A stretch of DNA of 64,000 nt from Flavobacterium akiainvivens (GTDB lineage: Bacteria > Bacteroidota > Bacteroidia > Flavobacteriales > Flavobacteriaceae). Below, one piece after another: positions 8,250 to 16,768 of this stretch. How positions within the stretch are numbered: position 1 is the first letter of the stretch; the number at the start of each line of letters is the position of its first letter. Location of the stretch: positions 852,924 through 916,923 of the forward strand of contig NZ_LIYD01000005.1 of NCBI RefSeq assembly GCF_001278115.1, given 5' to 3'. The notes under the pieces were generated by a model. It did no database searches. It saw only the letters and a program-made list of their open reading frames with translations, and was not told where the DNA came from. A program made the position numbers and the translations under genes.

Positions 8250-8690
8250 TTATCGCATTCTGAACCGTCTGTTTTGGTTAAACAACTGCTCCTTGGGCTT
8301 TTCGGACACTTGTGCAATCGCTTCCTTTACTGTCGGAAATGAGCTTGATGTAAGATTTGTCAGTTTAGATTGCTTCAATAACTGTCCGTACTGGTCGGTT
8401 CGCTTTATGTACATTTCCGTCTGCTGTAAATCGAATTTTCTGTTCTCGTATTTTACCCAAAGGTTGCACTCAACCTTTGGCTTGCCCTCGCCATTCCATT
8501 CGAGATAAGTAGATAAATGTAGATGGTCTGCTAACAATGGTGCTTCTTTACCTTTGTTCCAAGCATCTAAAAATTCACTGATGCTGTCCTTTAGTTTGCC
8601 TGCATAAGAGCTTTCGGTATGGAAATAACCGTTGTAACCTTTATCTGTCATGGTTTTTACGAATGCGTCTAAATCAAGTAAATGTTTCAT
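8250..8690 (-). CDS. hypothetical protein inside the tra operon
   Basis: A 146-residue protein I do not recognise. It has no signal peptide or membrane segment. It opens with a helical stretch (LLDLDAFVKTMTDKGYNGYF), has a mixed alpha/beta middle (HLSTYLEWNGEGKPKVECNLW) and a basic end (FNQNRRFRMR). It lies exactly between traK (11 bp) and traL (10 bp) with the same strand and spacing as real tra genes, so it is translated with the apparatus. CTnDOT does not have an obvious counterpart at this place. It may be a cytoplasmic accessory factor. Confidence 0.6.
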   Translation of the reverse strand: MKHLLDLDAFVKTMTDKGYNGYFHTESSYAGKLKDSISEFLDAWNKGKEAPLLADHLHLSTYLEWNGEGKPKVECNLWVKYENRKFDLQQTEMYIKRTDQYGQLLKQSKLTNLTSSSFPTVKEAIAQVSEKPKEQLFNQNRRFRMR

Positions 8691-8701
8691 AATTCTGCTT
8701 T

Positions 8702-9325
8702 TTAGCGTTCAATTACTTCGACGTCCCTGTTTTCCGTTATTGCAAACTTCTCGATGTTAAAACCTTGCGGATTGTTATCCGAACGCACGGAGTTTACGAG
8801 ATAGCAGGAAGTAATCAGGTTACGCCTGGTCACGTTGCTGGAACGGATAATGAATTGTTTCGCATAGGTACGTACCGCATACGGATAGGTATCGAAATTG
8901 CATACAACGCTATCCACCTCAATACGCTGCTGTACATTTCCTGATATGATACGGTTGTAGTATCCTTTTTCCGAAAGGTCTTTGTAATAATCAAAAGCAC
9001 TTTTATCGGCAAGATTGAATGCTCTTTTCATATTGCTTTCAATAGCGTTCTTATCGGGAGCAAGTGTAAAGAAGAGTTCGTGAAAACGCCTGATGTGTTC
9101 TCGTGCCTCTACCGGGCGGTTGATACTAGCATCCTGTGACAGCGCCAGCATCAATGATTTTCCATTGTCCAGTACATACACCTTTTGGCGTTGCTGCTCC
9201 GCAAAGTGGTAGGACTGCCAAACGGCATATCCTACAACACTTATACAGAGTACGGCAAATACAAGGGCGTACAGCCTGATTTGGCGAAAACTGTTTTCGA
9301 TATTTCTTAATGTTTTAAATTCCAT
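8702..9325 (-). CDS. traK: conjugative transposon protein TraK (VirB8-like)
   Basis: A 207-residue bitopic protein: a cytoplasmic start with FKTLRNIENSFRQIRLYAL, one membrane segment (about residues 19-37), then a periplasmic domain ending in FNIEKFAITENRDVEVIER. This is the TraK family of Bacteroidota elements, structurally VirB8-like, which nucleates the inner-membrane complex. It is 22 bp after traJ. Length is normal. Confidence 0.9.
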   Translation of the reverse strand: MEFKTLRNIENSFRQIRLYALVFAVLCISVVGYAVWQSYHFAEQQRQKVYVLDNGKSLMLALSQDASINRPVEAREHIRRFHELFFTLAPDKNAIESNMKRAFNLADKSAFDYYKDLSEKGYYNRIISGNVQQRIEVDSVVCNFDTYPYAVRTYAKQFIIRSSNVTRRNLITSCYLVNSVRSDNNPQGFNIEKFAITENRDVEVIER

Positions 9326-9347
9326 TTTCTTGAATGTTTGATTGTTT

Positions 9348-10343
9348 TTATTTTCCCATTAATTTCCCACCGATGTTTCCTGCAGCCGAACCAGCTCCAG
9401 CCCCGGCAATATTTCCAGATTTCATTGCCGTCTGGTTCACATTACGGGTAAAGTTTCCTGCACCGCCTGCCTGAATGATCCAGCCTGTCACCGTTGGGAT
9501 AGTAAAGTATCCCACGATACCGATAATCATAAATATGATGTACACCGTATTGCTTGTATCAGGTATATAGGTCGGATCGGCAAGCATTTGTATATCCCGT
9601 TCGAGTATCAGCGACTGTATCCTTGCTAGCATAGAGCTGAACAGATCTGAAACAGGAAGCCACAGGTAAACACTTATATACCTCGTGAGCCATTGCGTGA
9701 GCGTGGACTGAAAACCGTCCCAGACGGAAATGGCAAAAGCTATCGGCCCAAGTATGGAAAGGACAATCAGGAAAAACGTTCGTATGGTATCAATCACCAA
9801 TGCCGCCGCCTGAAAAAGTATTTCCAGTAAATTCCGGAACCAGTCCTTTATGGCTTTTTCTATCTTGTAGGCTTGCCTGTCCATATACATCCCTGCCATT
9901 GTCCCGATGTCGGAAGGTGACCAGCCCAATTCATCTAGTTTCTTATCGAACTCTTCGTCCGATACCATATAGGCTGTTTCGGGGTTTCTGACCATTGCTT
10001 CGTATTCCAATCGGTCTTTCTGTTCCTGTAACTCGTGCAGGTCGAGTACCTGGTCTTCGAGTATTTGGTGGGTTCCCGTTACCACGGGGCTAAGTACCGC
10101 ATTGATGGTTCCCAACACGATGGTCGGGAAGAACATGATACAAAGCCCCAAAGCAAACGGACGTAGCAACGGAAACATATCAATAGGTTCGGCACGGCTT
10201 AAAGCCTGCCAAACCTTTAATGCTACATAGAACAACGCACCCAATCCCGCCAAACCTTTGGCCACTGCCGCCATGTCGCCGGCAAGCGGCATCATGTCGT
10301 CATACAGCGACCGCAGGAGTTCGTGAAGATTATCCCATTCCAT
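9348..10343 (-). CDS. traJ: conjugative transposon protein TraJ (polytopic membrane protein)
   Basis: A 331-residue protein with at least five hydrophobic segments (for example GLAGLGALFYVALKVW, FALGLCIMFFPTIVLG, TFFLIVLSILGPIAFAIS, YIIFMIIGIVGYFTIP) and a Gly/Ala-rich tail. This is TraJ of CTnDOT-type systems, comparable to VirB6/TrbL, the inner-membrane channel component. It starts 3 bp after the end of traI and is followed by traK. Confidence 0.9.
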   Translation of the reverse strand: MEWDNLHELLRSLYDDMMPLAGDMAAVAKGLAGLGALFYVALKVWQALSRAEPIDMFPLLRPFALGLCIMFFPTIVLGTINAVLSPVVTGTHQILEDQVLDLHELQEQKDRLEYEAMVRNPETAYMVSDEEFDKKLDELGWSPSDIGTMAGMYMDRQAYKIEKAIKDWFRNLLEILFQAAALVIDTIRTFFLIVLSILGPIAFAISVWDGFQSTLTQWLTRYISVYLWLPVSDLFSSMLARIQSLILERDIQMLADPTYIPDTSNTVYIIFMIIGIVGYFTIPTVTGWIIQAGGAGNFTRNVNQTAMKSGNIAGAGAGSAAGNIGGKLMGK

Positions 10344-10346
10344 AGT

Positions 10347-10979
10347 TTACCAGTATTTTTGGTTAGCAGTTCCATAGAGTTCAAGCACTCTCTTGGCATC
10401 ATTTTTCTTTTTCGCTCTCAGGTAGCTTACAGAAATATTCTTAGTGGTGTAGTACCTAACAAGGCTGTGGTAATCCTTAACCTCTTTGTACACACGGTCG
10501 ATAATGTCCATACGCTCCTTATCATTGAGCGATAGGCTTGAAGAGGTAATAATCTGTTTCAGTTCCTTCAACAATTCGGTACTTTCATTAAGCAGTGCCG
10601 AATACCCGTTGCCGATTGCGGTCAATTCCTGTGGCGAAAAATTGGGGTCGTTCATCATCTTGCCGAAATTCTGCACGTACATTTCGGACACATCACCCAC
10701 CAGGAGTACTGTTTGCTGTACCTTACGGGCATCTTTCACAAGGTTGTTGATGGCTTTCAGCTTATCGTAATACTCCTTTCCCTGTTCGTACACCTTCTTC
10801 ACTTCGTTGAAGTTTTTAACTACATTGCTCACGGTGGAAGAAGTCTGTACGATTTCATTGGCGCTGTTGAGAATACCTGAAGCCAGGTTAGCGGGATCGG
10901 TTACCACCCATTGCGCTTTGGCTGACGGTGCTACGGCAAGCATCAATGCCGTACACACCAGTAACATTACTTTTTTCAT
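10347..10979 (-). CDS. traI: conjugal transfer protein TraI (DUF4141)
   Basis: A 210-residue protein with a signal peptide (residues 1-22, cut near SAKAQ) and a long helical mature part (EIVQTSSTVSNVVKNFNEV, coiled-coil-like) typical of DUF4141, comparable to VirB5/TrbJ, the minor pilus or adhesin subunit. It sits between traG and traJ as in CTnDOT. It follows the second traG exon by 27 bp. This family is called TraI in Bacteroides and is unrelated to the F-plasmid relaxase of that name. Confidence 0.85.
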   Translation of the reverse strand: MKKVMLLVCTALMLAVAPSAKAQWVVTDPANLASGILNSANEIVQTSSTVSNVVKNFNEVKKVYEQGKEYYDKLKAINNLVKDARKVQQTVLLVGDVSEMYVQNFGKMMNDPNFSPQELTAIGNGYSALLNESTELLKELKQIITSSSLSLNDKERMDIIDRVYKEVKDYHSLVRYYTTKNISVSYLRAKKKNDAKRVLELYGTANQKYW

Positions 10980-11006
10980 TGTTCTTGAATTTTAAATTGT
11001 TAATGA

Positions 11007-11489
11007 CTATTGATTTGATTGATCACGCCGCTGGATAGCGATGTGCTTAATGGCGAGTTCTACATTACCGTCCAGTTCTGAGGCAAGCTGCATCACTTCC
11101 ATCTTTTCGGTTTCTTCGGTCGTGTATGCGAGGTATTCCTCCAAACTAACTTCGGTGGCATAGACAGCGGAATGGGTTCCGCCTAATCCAATCCAAACCT
11201 CTTTGTACAATCGGCTTGGATCGTTATTCATGTTAATAGAAAGCACCTGTCCTTTTTCCTTATCAGTTAACCCCAACATCGCCTGTATATCATCGAACTT
11301 GTTCATATACTTGCGTTGGTCTAAGAGGATCTTGCAGTCGGAATTATTAATTATACTTTCTTTTACAATGGGCGACTGGATGATGTCGTCAACTTCCTGT
11401 GTTACCACGATGGCTTCACCAAAAAACTTACGGACGGTTTTAAACAAATACTTTATGTATTCTGCCATTCCTTCTTTGGCGATTGCCTT
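11007..11489 (-). CDS. traG: traG, 3' exon (C-terminal 160 residues of the TraG ATPase)
   Basis: The frame resumes at 11489 with KAIAKEGMAEYIKYLFKTVR, exactly the continuation of IEEAW in TraG, and runs to the stop at 11007. The segment holds the post-Walker-B helices, the VVTQEVDDI motif of VirB4-like ATPases, and the normal TraG C terminus. The open frame extends upstream to 11639, but those 50 codons are intron sequence (domains V/VI). Joined to 13871-15892 it gives an 834-residue protein of normal length. Function requires splicing of the intron. Confidence 0.9.
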   Translation of the reverse strand, partial: KAIAKEGMAEYIKYLFKTVRKFFGEAIVVTQEVDDIIQSPIVKESIINNSDCKILLDQRKYMNKFDDIQAMLGLTDKEKGQVLSINMNNDPSRLYKEVWIGLGGTHSAVYATEVSLEEYLAYTTEETEKMEVMQLASELDGNVELAIKHIAIQRRDQSNQ

Positions 11490-11530
11490 GTCGGGTAGGT
11501 CAGCAGGATTACTCCCGCTTTCCCCCCTAA

Positions 11531-11564
11531 GAACCGTACGTGAGAGTTTCCCCTCATACGGCTC
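11531..11564 (-). ncRNA. group II intron domain V
   Basis: A 34-nt hairpin GAGCCGTATGAGGGGAAACT...ACGGTTC, with GAGCCGTA pairing to TACGGTTC and a GAAA-type tetraloop. It is the catalytic domain V, followed by a domain VI stem with the branch A before the 3' splice site at 11490. Confidence 0.9.
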
Positions 11565-11596
11565 AAGCAGTTTAAAACTTCTATTTAGAAGCCAGC

Positions 11597-13270
11597 TCAT
11601 GATAACCTTAACTTTAGTTGTATGTCCCTTCTGTGGCAAGAATCGTGTACTAGTGTTCTTTGAACTTGACCATCAATCCTAAGATTGGTAGTCGCCCAAG
11701 CACTATCACAATCGATTTTCTCGCCACATAGTGGACACACACGGTTTTGCCTAAACCACATAAACAGAATGGTTCGTTTGCTGTCAAGCTTTAGAAACAT
11801 CTTATATGTCTCTCTTTTCTTGAAGTAATCGTTCCATTCAGGGTCGAATGGGTTTGCTTCCTTTTTGATTTTGACATGTCTGACGATTTTGGTTTCATAA
11901 GCACGTTTAAGTGACATGACCTCTGCCTTGCCCTTGTCGTGCGTACCCACCGCAAAACACCAGTTTCTCTTGCCAATCGTACGGAAGTACTTGGTGGAAA
12001 TAAACCACCTCCCTTTCTTTGGGTGTCGCCTAAGCGCCCAAGCCCATAGTTTACGGTAAATCAGGTAATCTACATACCTGAAAGTTTCTGACGCTGAAGT
12101 GTACTTGAAGTGGTTTGCCCAACCTGATATAACTGGGTTCAATAATCTGATGAGACTTTTCTGTGTACTCGTTTTGTTGGCTTCAATGATGCTCTTAACT
12201 TTCTCATAAAGCTTCTTTACATTATCCTTGGATGGTTTTGTCAGGAATTTTCCCTTGTACTTTCTGATGTTACAGCCTAGAAAGTCGAACCCTTCTTCGA
12301 TATGTGTAATCTTGGTCTTCTCTGCCGAAAGGGTGAGACCCCTTTCTAATAAGAACTCCTTGATTAACGGAAGAACTTCGTTTTCCAACTGCTCTTTGGT
12401 CTTGCCAGAGACAATAAAGTCATCTGCATACCGTATCAAATGTACTTGGGGATAGATAGTCTCCTGTTTTCCGAGACTTTTCTTGTGTATATTCCTGAAC
12501 TTTGCTGAAAGCATCGCCTGCATTCCATCCAACGTCATATTAGCAAGTGTTGGCGAGATGATACCGCCCTGCGGAGTACCTTCGTCCGTCATAAATAGCT
12601 CTTTGTTAAAGACAAAGCCACATTTCAACCATTTTCTTAACATAGACCTATCCGTTGGAATATGTTCCAATAACCAGTCGTGGTCAATATGGTCAAAACA
12701 GCCCTTTATGTCGGCTTCCAATACCCATTGTGGGGATGTTTTCTTCGCAAAGACTGAATAACATTGCTGTACTGCATCAGCCGTGTTCCTTGTCTTACGG
12801 AAACCGTAGGAGTCGTTATCGGCTATGGTTTCGGAAACTGGTTCCAAAGCCATAAGATACAATGCCTGCATTGCCCTGTCCTTCATGGTCGGTATGCCCA
12901 ATGGGCGTAACTTTCCATTCTTCTTGGTAATATGTACCCGTTTTAGCGGTTGAGGTTTGTAGCCTCTTTTTTTCAATTCAGTTATCGCCCGAATTTTGGC
13001 TTCTGGAGAACCCCACAGTACGTGGTCAACTCCAGCCGTGTTTTTACCTTTGTTAGAGGTTACCCGCTTTACAGCCATAGCTTTGGCGTAAAACGAATGA
13101 GTAAGCATCCACTGCAAGGCTTTCACCTTATTGTGTCTGCACTCTTTCTGAGCTTTTACAATACGCACTTGCAGCTTTCTGACCTCTGTTTCGCATCTGT
13201 TCCAGTCGAGACTGTTCCAATTGCTAACTTGGTCGGAAGATGCACACGCTTCATTTCTTAATACGTTCAT
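11597..13270 (-). CDS. ltrA: group II intron reverse transcriptase/maturase (LtrA-like) with HNH endonuclease domain
   Basis: A 557-residue intron-encoded protein. Reverse-transcriptase blocks include AGVDHVLWG, RPLGIPTMKDRAMQ, EADIKGCFDHIDHDWLL, TPQGGIISPTLAN and the catalytic RYADDFIV (about residues 280-287). A maturase X domain follows (GWANHFKYTSASETFRYVDY). The C terminus has CPLCGEKI (about 511) and HDSCHRRD, a zinc/HNH endonuclease, so all activities for retrohoming look present. The gene is full length and undamaged, so the intron is probably active for splicing and mobility. Confidence 0.93.
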   Translation of the reverse strand: MNVLRNEACASSDQVSNWNSLDWNRCETEVRKLQVRIVKAQKECRHNKVKALQWMLTHSFYAKAMAVKRVTSNKGKNTAGVDHVLWGSPEAKIRAITELKKRGYKPQPLKRVHITKKNGKLRPLGIPTMKDRAMQALYLMALEPVSETIADNDSYGFRKTRNTADAVQQCYSVFAKKTSPQWVLEADIKGCFDHIDHDWLLEHIPTDRSMLRKWLKCGFVFNKELFMTDEGTPQGGIISPTLANMTLDGMQAMLSAKFRNIHKKSLGKQETIYPQVHLIRYADDFIVSGKTKEQLENEVLPLIKEFLLERGLTLSAEKTKITHIEEGFDFLGCNIRKYKGKFLTKPSKDNVKKLYEKVKSIIEANKTSTQKSLIRLLNPVISGWANHFKYTSASETFRYVDYLIYRKLWAWALRRHPKKGRWFISTKYFRTIGKRNWCFAVGTHDKGKAEVMSLKRAYETKIVRHVKIKKEANPFDPEWNDYFKKRETYKMFLKLDSKRTILFMWFRQNRVCPLCGEKIDCDSAWATTNLRIDGQVQRTLVHDSCHRRDIQLKLRLS

Positions 13271-13870
13271 TTGCCTTTCCTCCTTTGAAAGTTCTTTAGT
13301 TAATTGTAATAAACCACCTTGCGGAAGTCTGCCCGCTTTCGCGTAGGGTAACGTTCAAACCCTTATCCATCCCATTACAGGATGGCGTTCGCTTTCTCCG
13401 CATTCCTATACCCGCATGTTATCGTCGCACCTCGCGGTTTGATTTCCTGACCTAACAGGAACGATACGGGCTTACCGAGTTCTACATAAGTGACGAAGTG
13501 AATGGGTTAGGCTCTGTCTATCCACCGGTAGTGCTTTGTTCGTGTACACCCATGCATGGAGAGGGGTAACCGACTACATCCCTTTTTGGGCCGAGCCTAT
13601 CAGTATCTTTGGCTACCTGGAAGTTACGATGGTTCAATCGACAGTTCACATAACATTAGCCATACCATTCAAACCTAGCGCCCCAATCCCATGATACTAG
13701 GGATTGTCGCTGAACCTCACGGCTCATGCTCCTTCATCCGAAAGGGCTTCATTGTCCCGACAGCTTCACACAAAACCATTACTGGTAATGCATGTGTCGG
13801 TAGGTTACTGCTGACGAAACAGCAGGTCTAGTCTTCGCTAGACAATCACTTATGCAACTTCTCGTCGCAC

Positions 13871-15892
13871 CCATGCTTCTTCAATCAGTATGAGTTTTCG
13901 GATACCTTTCAGCCTCCGCATCTTGTTGATGAAGACCTCCATAATGATGATTGTGACTATGGGAAAGAGGATTTTGTGGTCTTTTATCGCATCAATTTCA
14001 AACACAATGAAGCGTTTGGAAAGCAGGTCTAATTGCTTATCAGAGTTCAACAGATAATCATACTCTCCGCCTTTGTAGTAGGGTTCGAGCACGTTAAGGA
14101 AATTGGCAATGTCAAAGTCTTTTTCCCTGACCTGTTTTTCTTCAAGCACCTGCCGGTAATCGCCCTGTACATACTCATAGAAGCCATTGAACGATGGATA
14201 AACATCTTCCTGCTTGATGCGCTCAATATATCCCGACACCGCATTGGATAATGCTACCTCTTCTGAACGGGTTGGCGGTTCATCGTCACGCTTCCACAGT
14301 GTAACTATCAGGGTCTTGATGCTCTCCCTCTTTTCGATGTCGAATATGCCATCATCGGTATAGAATGGATTAAAGGCAATCGGATTATCTTCGGTGTAAG
14401 TGAAATACACACCGTCTTCCCCTTTAGTCTTGCCTTTAATGAGTTCGCACAATCCCTGATAGGAATTACCTGTATCTACGAGCAGGACGTGTGCGCCTTG
14501 TTCATAGTATTGCCTAACCATGTGGTTTGTGAAGAATGATTTGCCAGAACCCGACGGGCCAAGTATAAACTTGTTTCGGTTCGTGATGATCCCACGCTTC
14601 ATAGGCAAATCGGAAATATCCAAATGAATTGGCTTTCCCGTTAGCCGGTCGGCCATCTTGATGCCGAACGGTGAAGGCGAATTGTGATAATTCGTTTCTT
14701 CCGTAAAGAAGCATAATGCAGGCTCAATGAACGTGTAAAAGCTTTCCTCACTTGGAAAATCACCTGCGTTACCGGGCATTCCTGCCCAATAGAGCGTAGC
14801 AACATCCGTAGTGTTGTGCCGAGGCTTACATTCCATCAGTGCCAATGCACTACCGCTATCGTTCTTTAGCTGTTTGAGTTCGCCTGGATCTTCCGACCAC
14901 GCCATAATGTTGAAATGTGCACGGATGGATGATAGCCCGAAAGAGTGGGCTTCGTTCAGGTAACGCTCAATCCACTCTTTGTTGATTTGGTTTGCCCTGC
15001 TGTAACGAGCCAGTGAGTGCATGTTCCTTGCAGACTTCTCAAACTTTTGCAGGTTGTCTTCACTGTTATCTAAAAACAAATATTGGTTGTAGATATGGTT
15101 ACAGCTTAATAGCAATCCTACAGGTGCTGCGAACGATAAACGGCAATCGCTTCTGTCAGTAGACAACTTTTCAAAACGGGTATCTGCCGATACTGTTCCA
15201 GGCAAATCATCCGTATCGGACAAGGTGTGCAGGCTTAATCTTTTATTGCCTATACGAACCTCTTCCGTTCCTAGTGCGATGTCCTGCATTGGTGTTCCGG
15301 CTTCCCTCGATAAAGTGAGGTACTGTTCCAGTAATCCCTGTGTATCTTCCGTTCCGATAATTTCATCTTCGGTTAGGCGTTTCAAGCTTACAAAACCACT
15401 ATCGTTCACGATACGTTCAAATTGGGCGACTGCCTCCATAAAACGGTGTATCGTTTCCCTGTTCCTGATTTCCTTTGGTATCAATGAACCTTTGCAAAGC
15501 GAACTGAAGTTGCTTTGCATTCGCATTCTTTCTTTAGTTGTTTTGGTCAGGAACAGGTAACAATAATGGTTCAGGAACGGTCGTTCATTAAAATGACGTT
15601 GGTAGGATTTCGCCAAAAAGCTCTGGTCTTCTTTTGCCAAGTCAGGAGCATAGCTTTCTTTGATGTACCAATCCTGTTTGTGGATTACCGTAAAATCCGG
15701 CAAAGTCTTGATAGCTTTGTGCCAAGCGGAATGTATAGCTTCATATTCCGCAGAAGCTACCGTAAACAGTTCCGGCAAACGCACTTCAAAACAGGCGGTA
15801 ATATCTGCATCTTTGGAAAGGATGCAATTGTTTTCTACTGCCAACAAAGGAAATTTGTTTTCCAGCGTTGTTGTTTTAGATACATTTCTCAT
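13871..15892 (-). CDS. traG: traG, 5' exon (N-terminal 674 residues of the TraG VirB4-like ATPase)
   Basis: TraG is the VirB4-type ATPase that energises assembly and transport in the mating channel. The 5' exon runs from the ATG at 15892 to GAAGCATGG at 13871. It holds the VirB4 N domain and a Walker A FILGPSGSGKSFFTNH (about residue 445), and ends at the Walker B strand KLILIEEAW. Reading on would give only six intron codons and a stop, which would be a truncated, inactive ATPase. Its start overlaps traF by 4 nt. Confidence 0.93.
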
Positions 15893-16218
15893 ACGGCATT
15901 CTGTTTAGGAGTGAATTTCAGATAGCGGTGTACAGGCTTGCGGCAAATGATGTATCGGGGATGCCGTTTATTGGCTGCAATTTTCATCAGCCCGTGTTCG
16001 CCGTACTTCCTGTTAAGTGAAAAGGTCTGCCACACAATGAGTGAAGCACCACCTGTACCAAGAAACAGGCAGACGTAAGAGTTTACGCCAGCCATATACA
16101 GTATCATCACGAGGATAAGTGTACCAAGTAGTCCTCCTGCGAAAATGAACAGGTATTGTGCTTTCAGCCCCTTAAATTCCACCGTTCTTCCGATGCCTTT
16201 GTTGATATTGTAATTCAT
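15889..16218 (-). CDS. traF: conjugal transfer protein TraF (DUF4133)
   Basis: A 109-residue protein when started at the ATG at 16218 (MNYNINKGIGRTVEFKGLKA); the frame is open 25 codons upstream, but that part overlaps traE and is not family-like. Two membrane segments (about residues 25-45 and 50-66) are followed by a basic tail. This is the DUF4133 TraF family, VirB3-like, an inner-membrane partner of the TraG ATPase. It lies 11 bp after traE and overlaps traG by 4 nt, matching VirB3-VirB4 coupling. Confidence 0.88.
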   Translation of the reverse strand: MNYNINKGIGRTVEFKGLKAQYLFIFAGGLLGTLILVMILYMAGVNSYVCLFLGTGGASLIVWQTFSLNRKYGEHGLMKIAANKRHPRYIICRKPVHRYLKFTPKQNAV

Positions 16219-16229
16219 AAGGCAAAGGA

Positions 16230-16535
16230 TTAAAGGAAGAATGAACGAAGGATGGTAGCCGCAACAATTAAGAAGATACACGCACCAAACCACGAAGCCG
16301 CAGTTTTGCTTGTATCAGGATCTCCACTACTGAATTTGTTGTACACTTTAACCCCTCCGATTAGCCCCACGACCGCACCGATTGCGTAGATGAGCTGTGT
16401 GGCGGGATCGAAATAGCTTGTTACCATTTGGGTAGCTTCGTTGATACCTGCTGTACCATTTCCCTGTGCGAACGCACCAATTCCTGACAGCATAGCCACG
16501 GCTGACAGCAAAACTTTTTTTCTCTGTTTTTCCAT
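16230..16535 (-). CDS. traE: conjugal transfer protein TraE (DUF4134)
   Basis: A 101-residue protein with a signal peptide (residues 1-24, cut near AFAQ) and two membrane segments (LIYAIGAVVGLIGGVKVY and SWFGACIFLIVAATILRSFF). This is the VirB2/pilin-like DUF4134 family, called TraE in CTnDOT. It is the first gene of the 16535-4673 transfer operon, so the promoter should lie in 16536-16700. Confidence 0.9.
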   Translation of the reverse strand: MEKQRKKVLLSAVAMLSGIGAFAQGNGTAGINEATQMVTSYFDPATQLIYAIGAVVGLIGGVKVYNKFSSGDPDTSKTAASWFGACIFLIVAATILRSFFL

Positions 16536-16565
16536 AATTGAAACACATTAGTTTGTTACGTTTAT

Positions 16566-16660
16566 CCCACATCTTGTGGGCTTTCGGGACAAAGGTGTTT
16601 CAGAAATCAGAGCGTTATAACAATGTGGCAGTCAGAGGAATTATTTGGCGTTGAGTGGCG
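16566..16660 (-). promoter_or_regulatory. tra operon leader: hairpin, -7-like box and GCCAAA/CTGCC element
   Basis: Read on the minus strand upstream of traE: a short stem (CCCACA/TGTGGG, 16566-16580) in the leader, then CACCTTTG (about 16589-16596) resembling the Bacteroidota TAnnTTTG -7 box with a TTG about 23 bp further up, then the element CCGCCACTCAACGCCAAA and CTGCC (16626-16660). The same element recurs before other operons of this window, so it may be an activator site. Confidence 0.4.
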
Positions 16661-16768
16661 GAATAGACAAAAAGTCTGAGTAGTTAACGAAATTTAAGAC
16701 AAATTGGCATTTCTTTAACATTGGAGATTTTTTTGATATGCTGATAGATGTAATTAAACCAAATGCTT

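Larger units (their letters stand above)
11490..13870 (-). mobile_element. group II intron inserted in traG
   Basis: On the minus strand the element starts with GTGCGACGAG at 13870 and ends in CTACCCGAC at 11490, the standard GUGYG start and AY end. Removing these 2381 bp restores the TraG reading frame with no base missing (TGG then AAG). It has about 600 nt of 5' ribozyme domains (11597-13270 being the ORF in domain IV) and a clear domain V at 11531-11564. The insertion lies right after the Walker B/EEAW codons. The 13271-13870 stretch holds intron domains I-III and no gene. Confidence 0.95.

Noticed and set aside
11007..11639. A 210-residue reading of the frame as a complete protein
   Set aside because: Its first 50 codons are group II intron domains V and VI; it is the 3' exon of traG.
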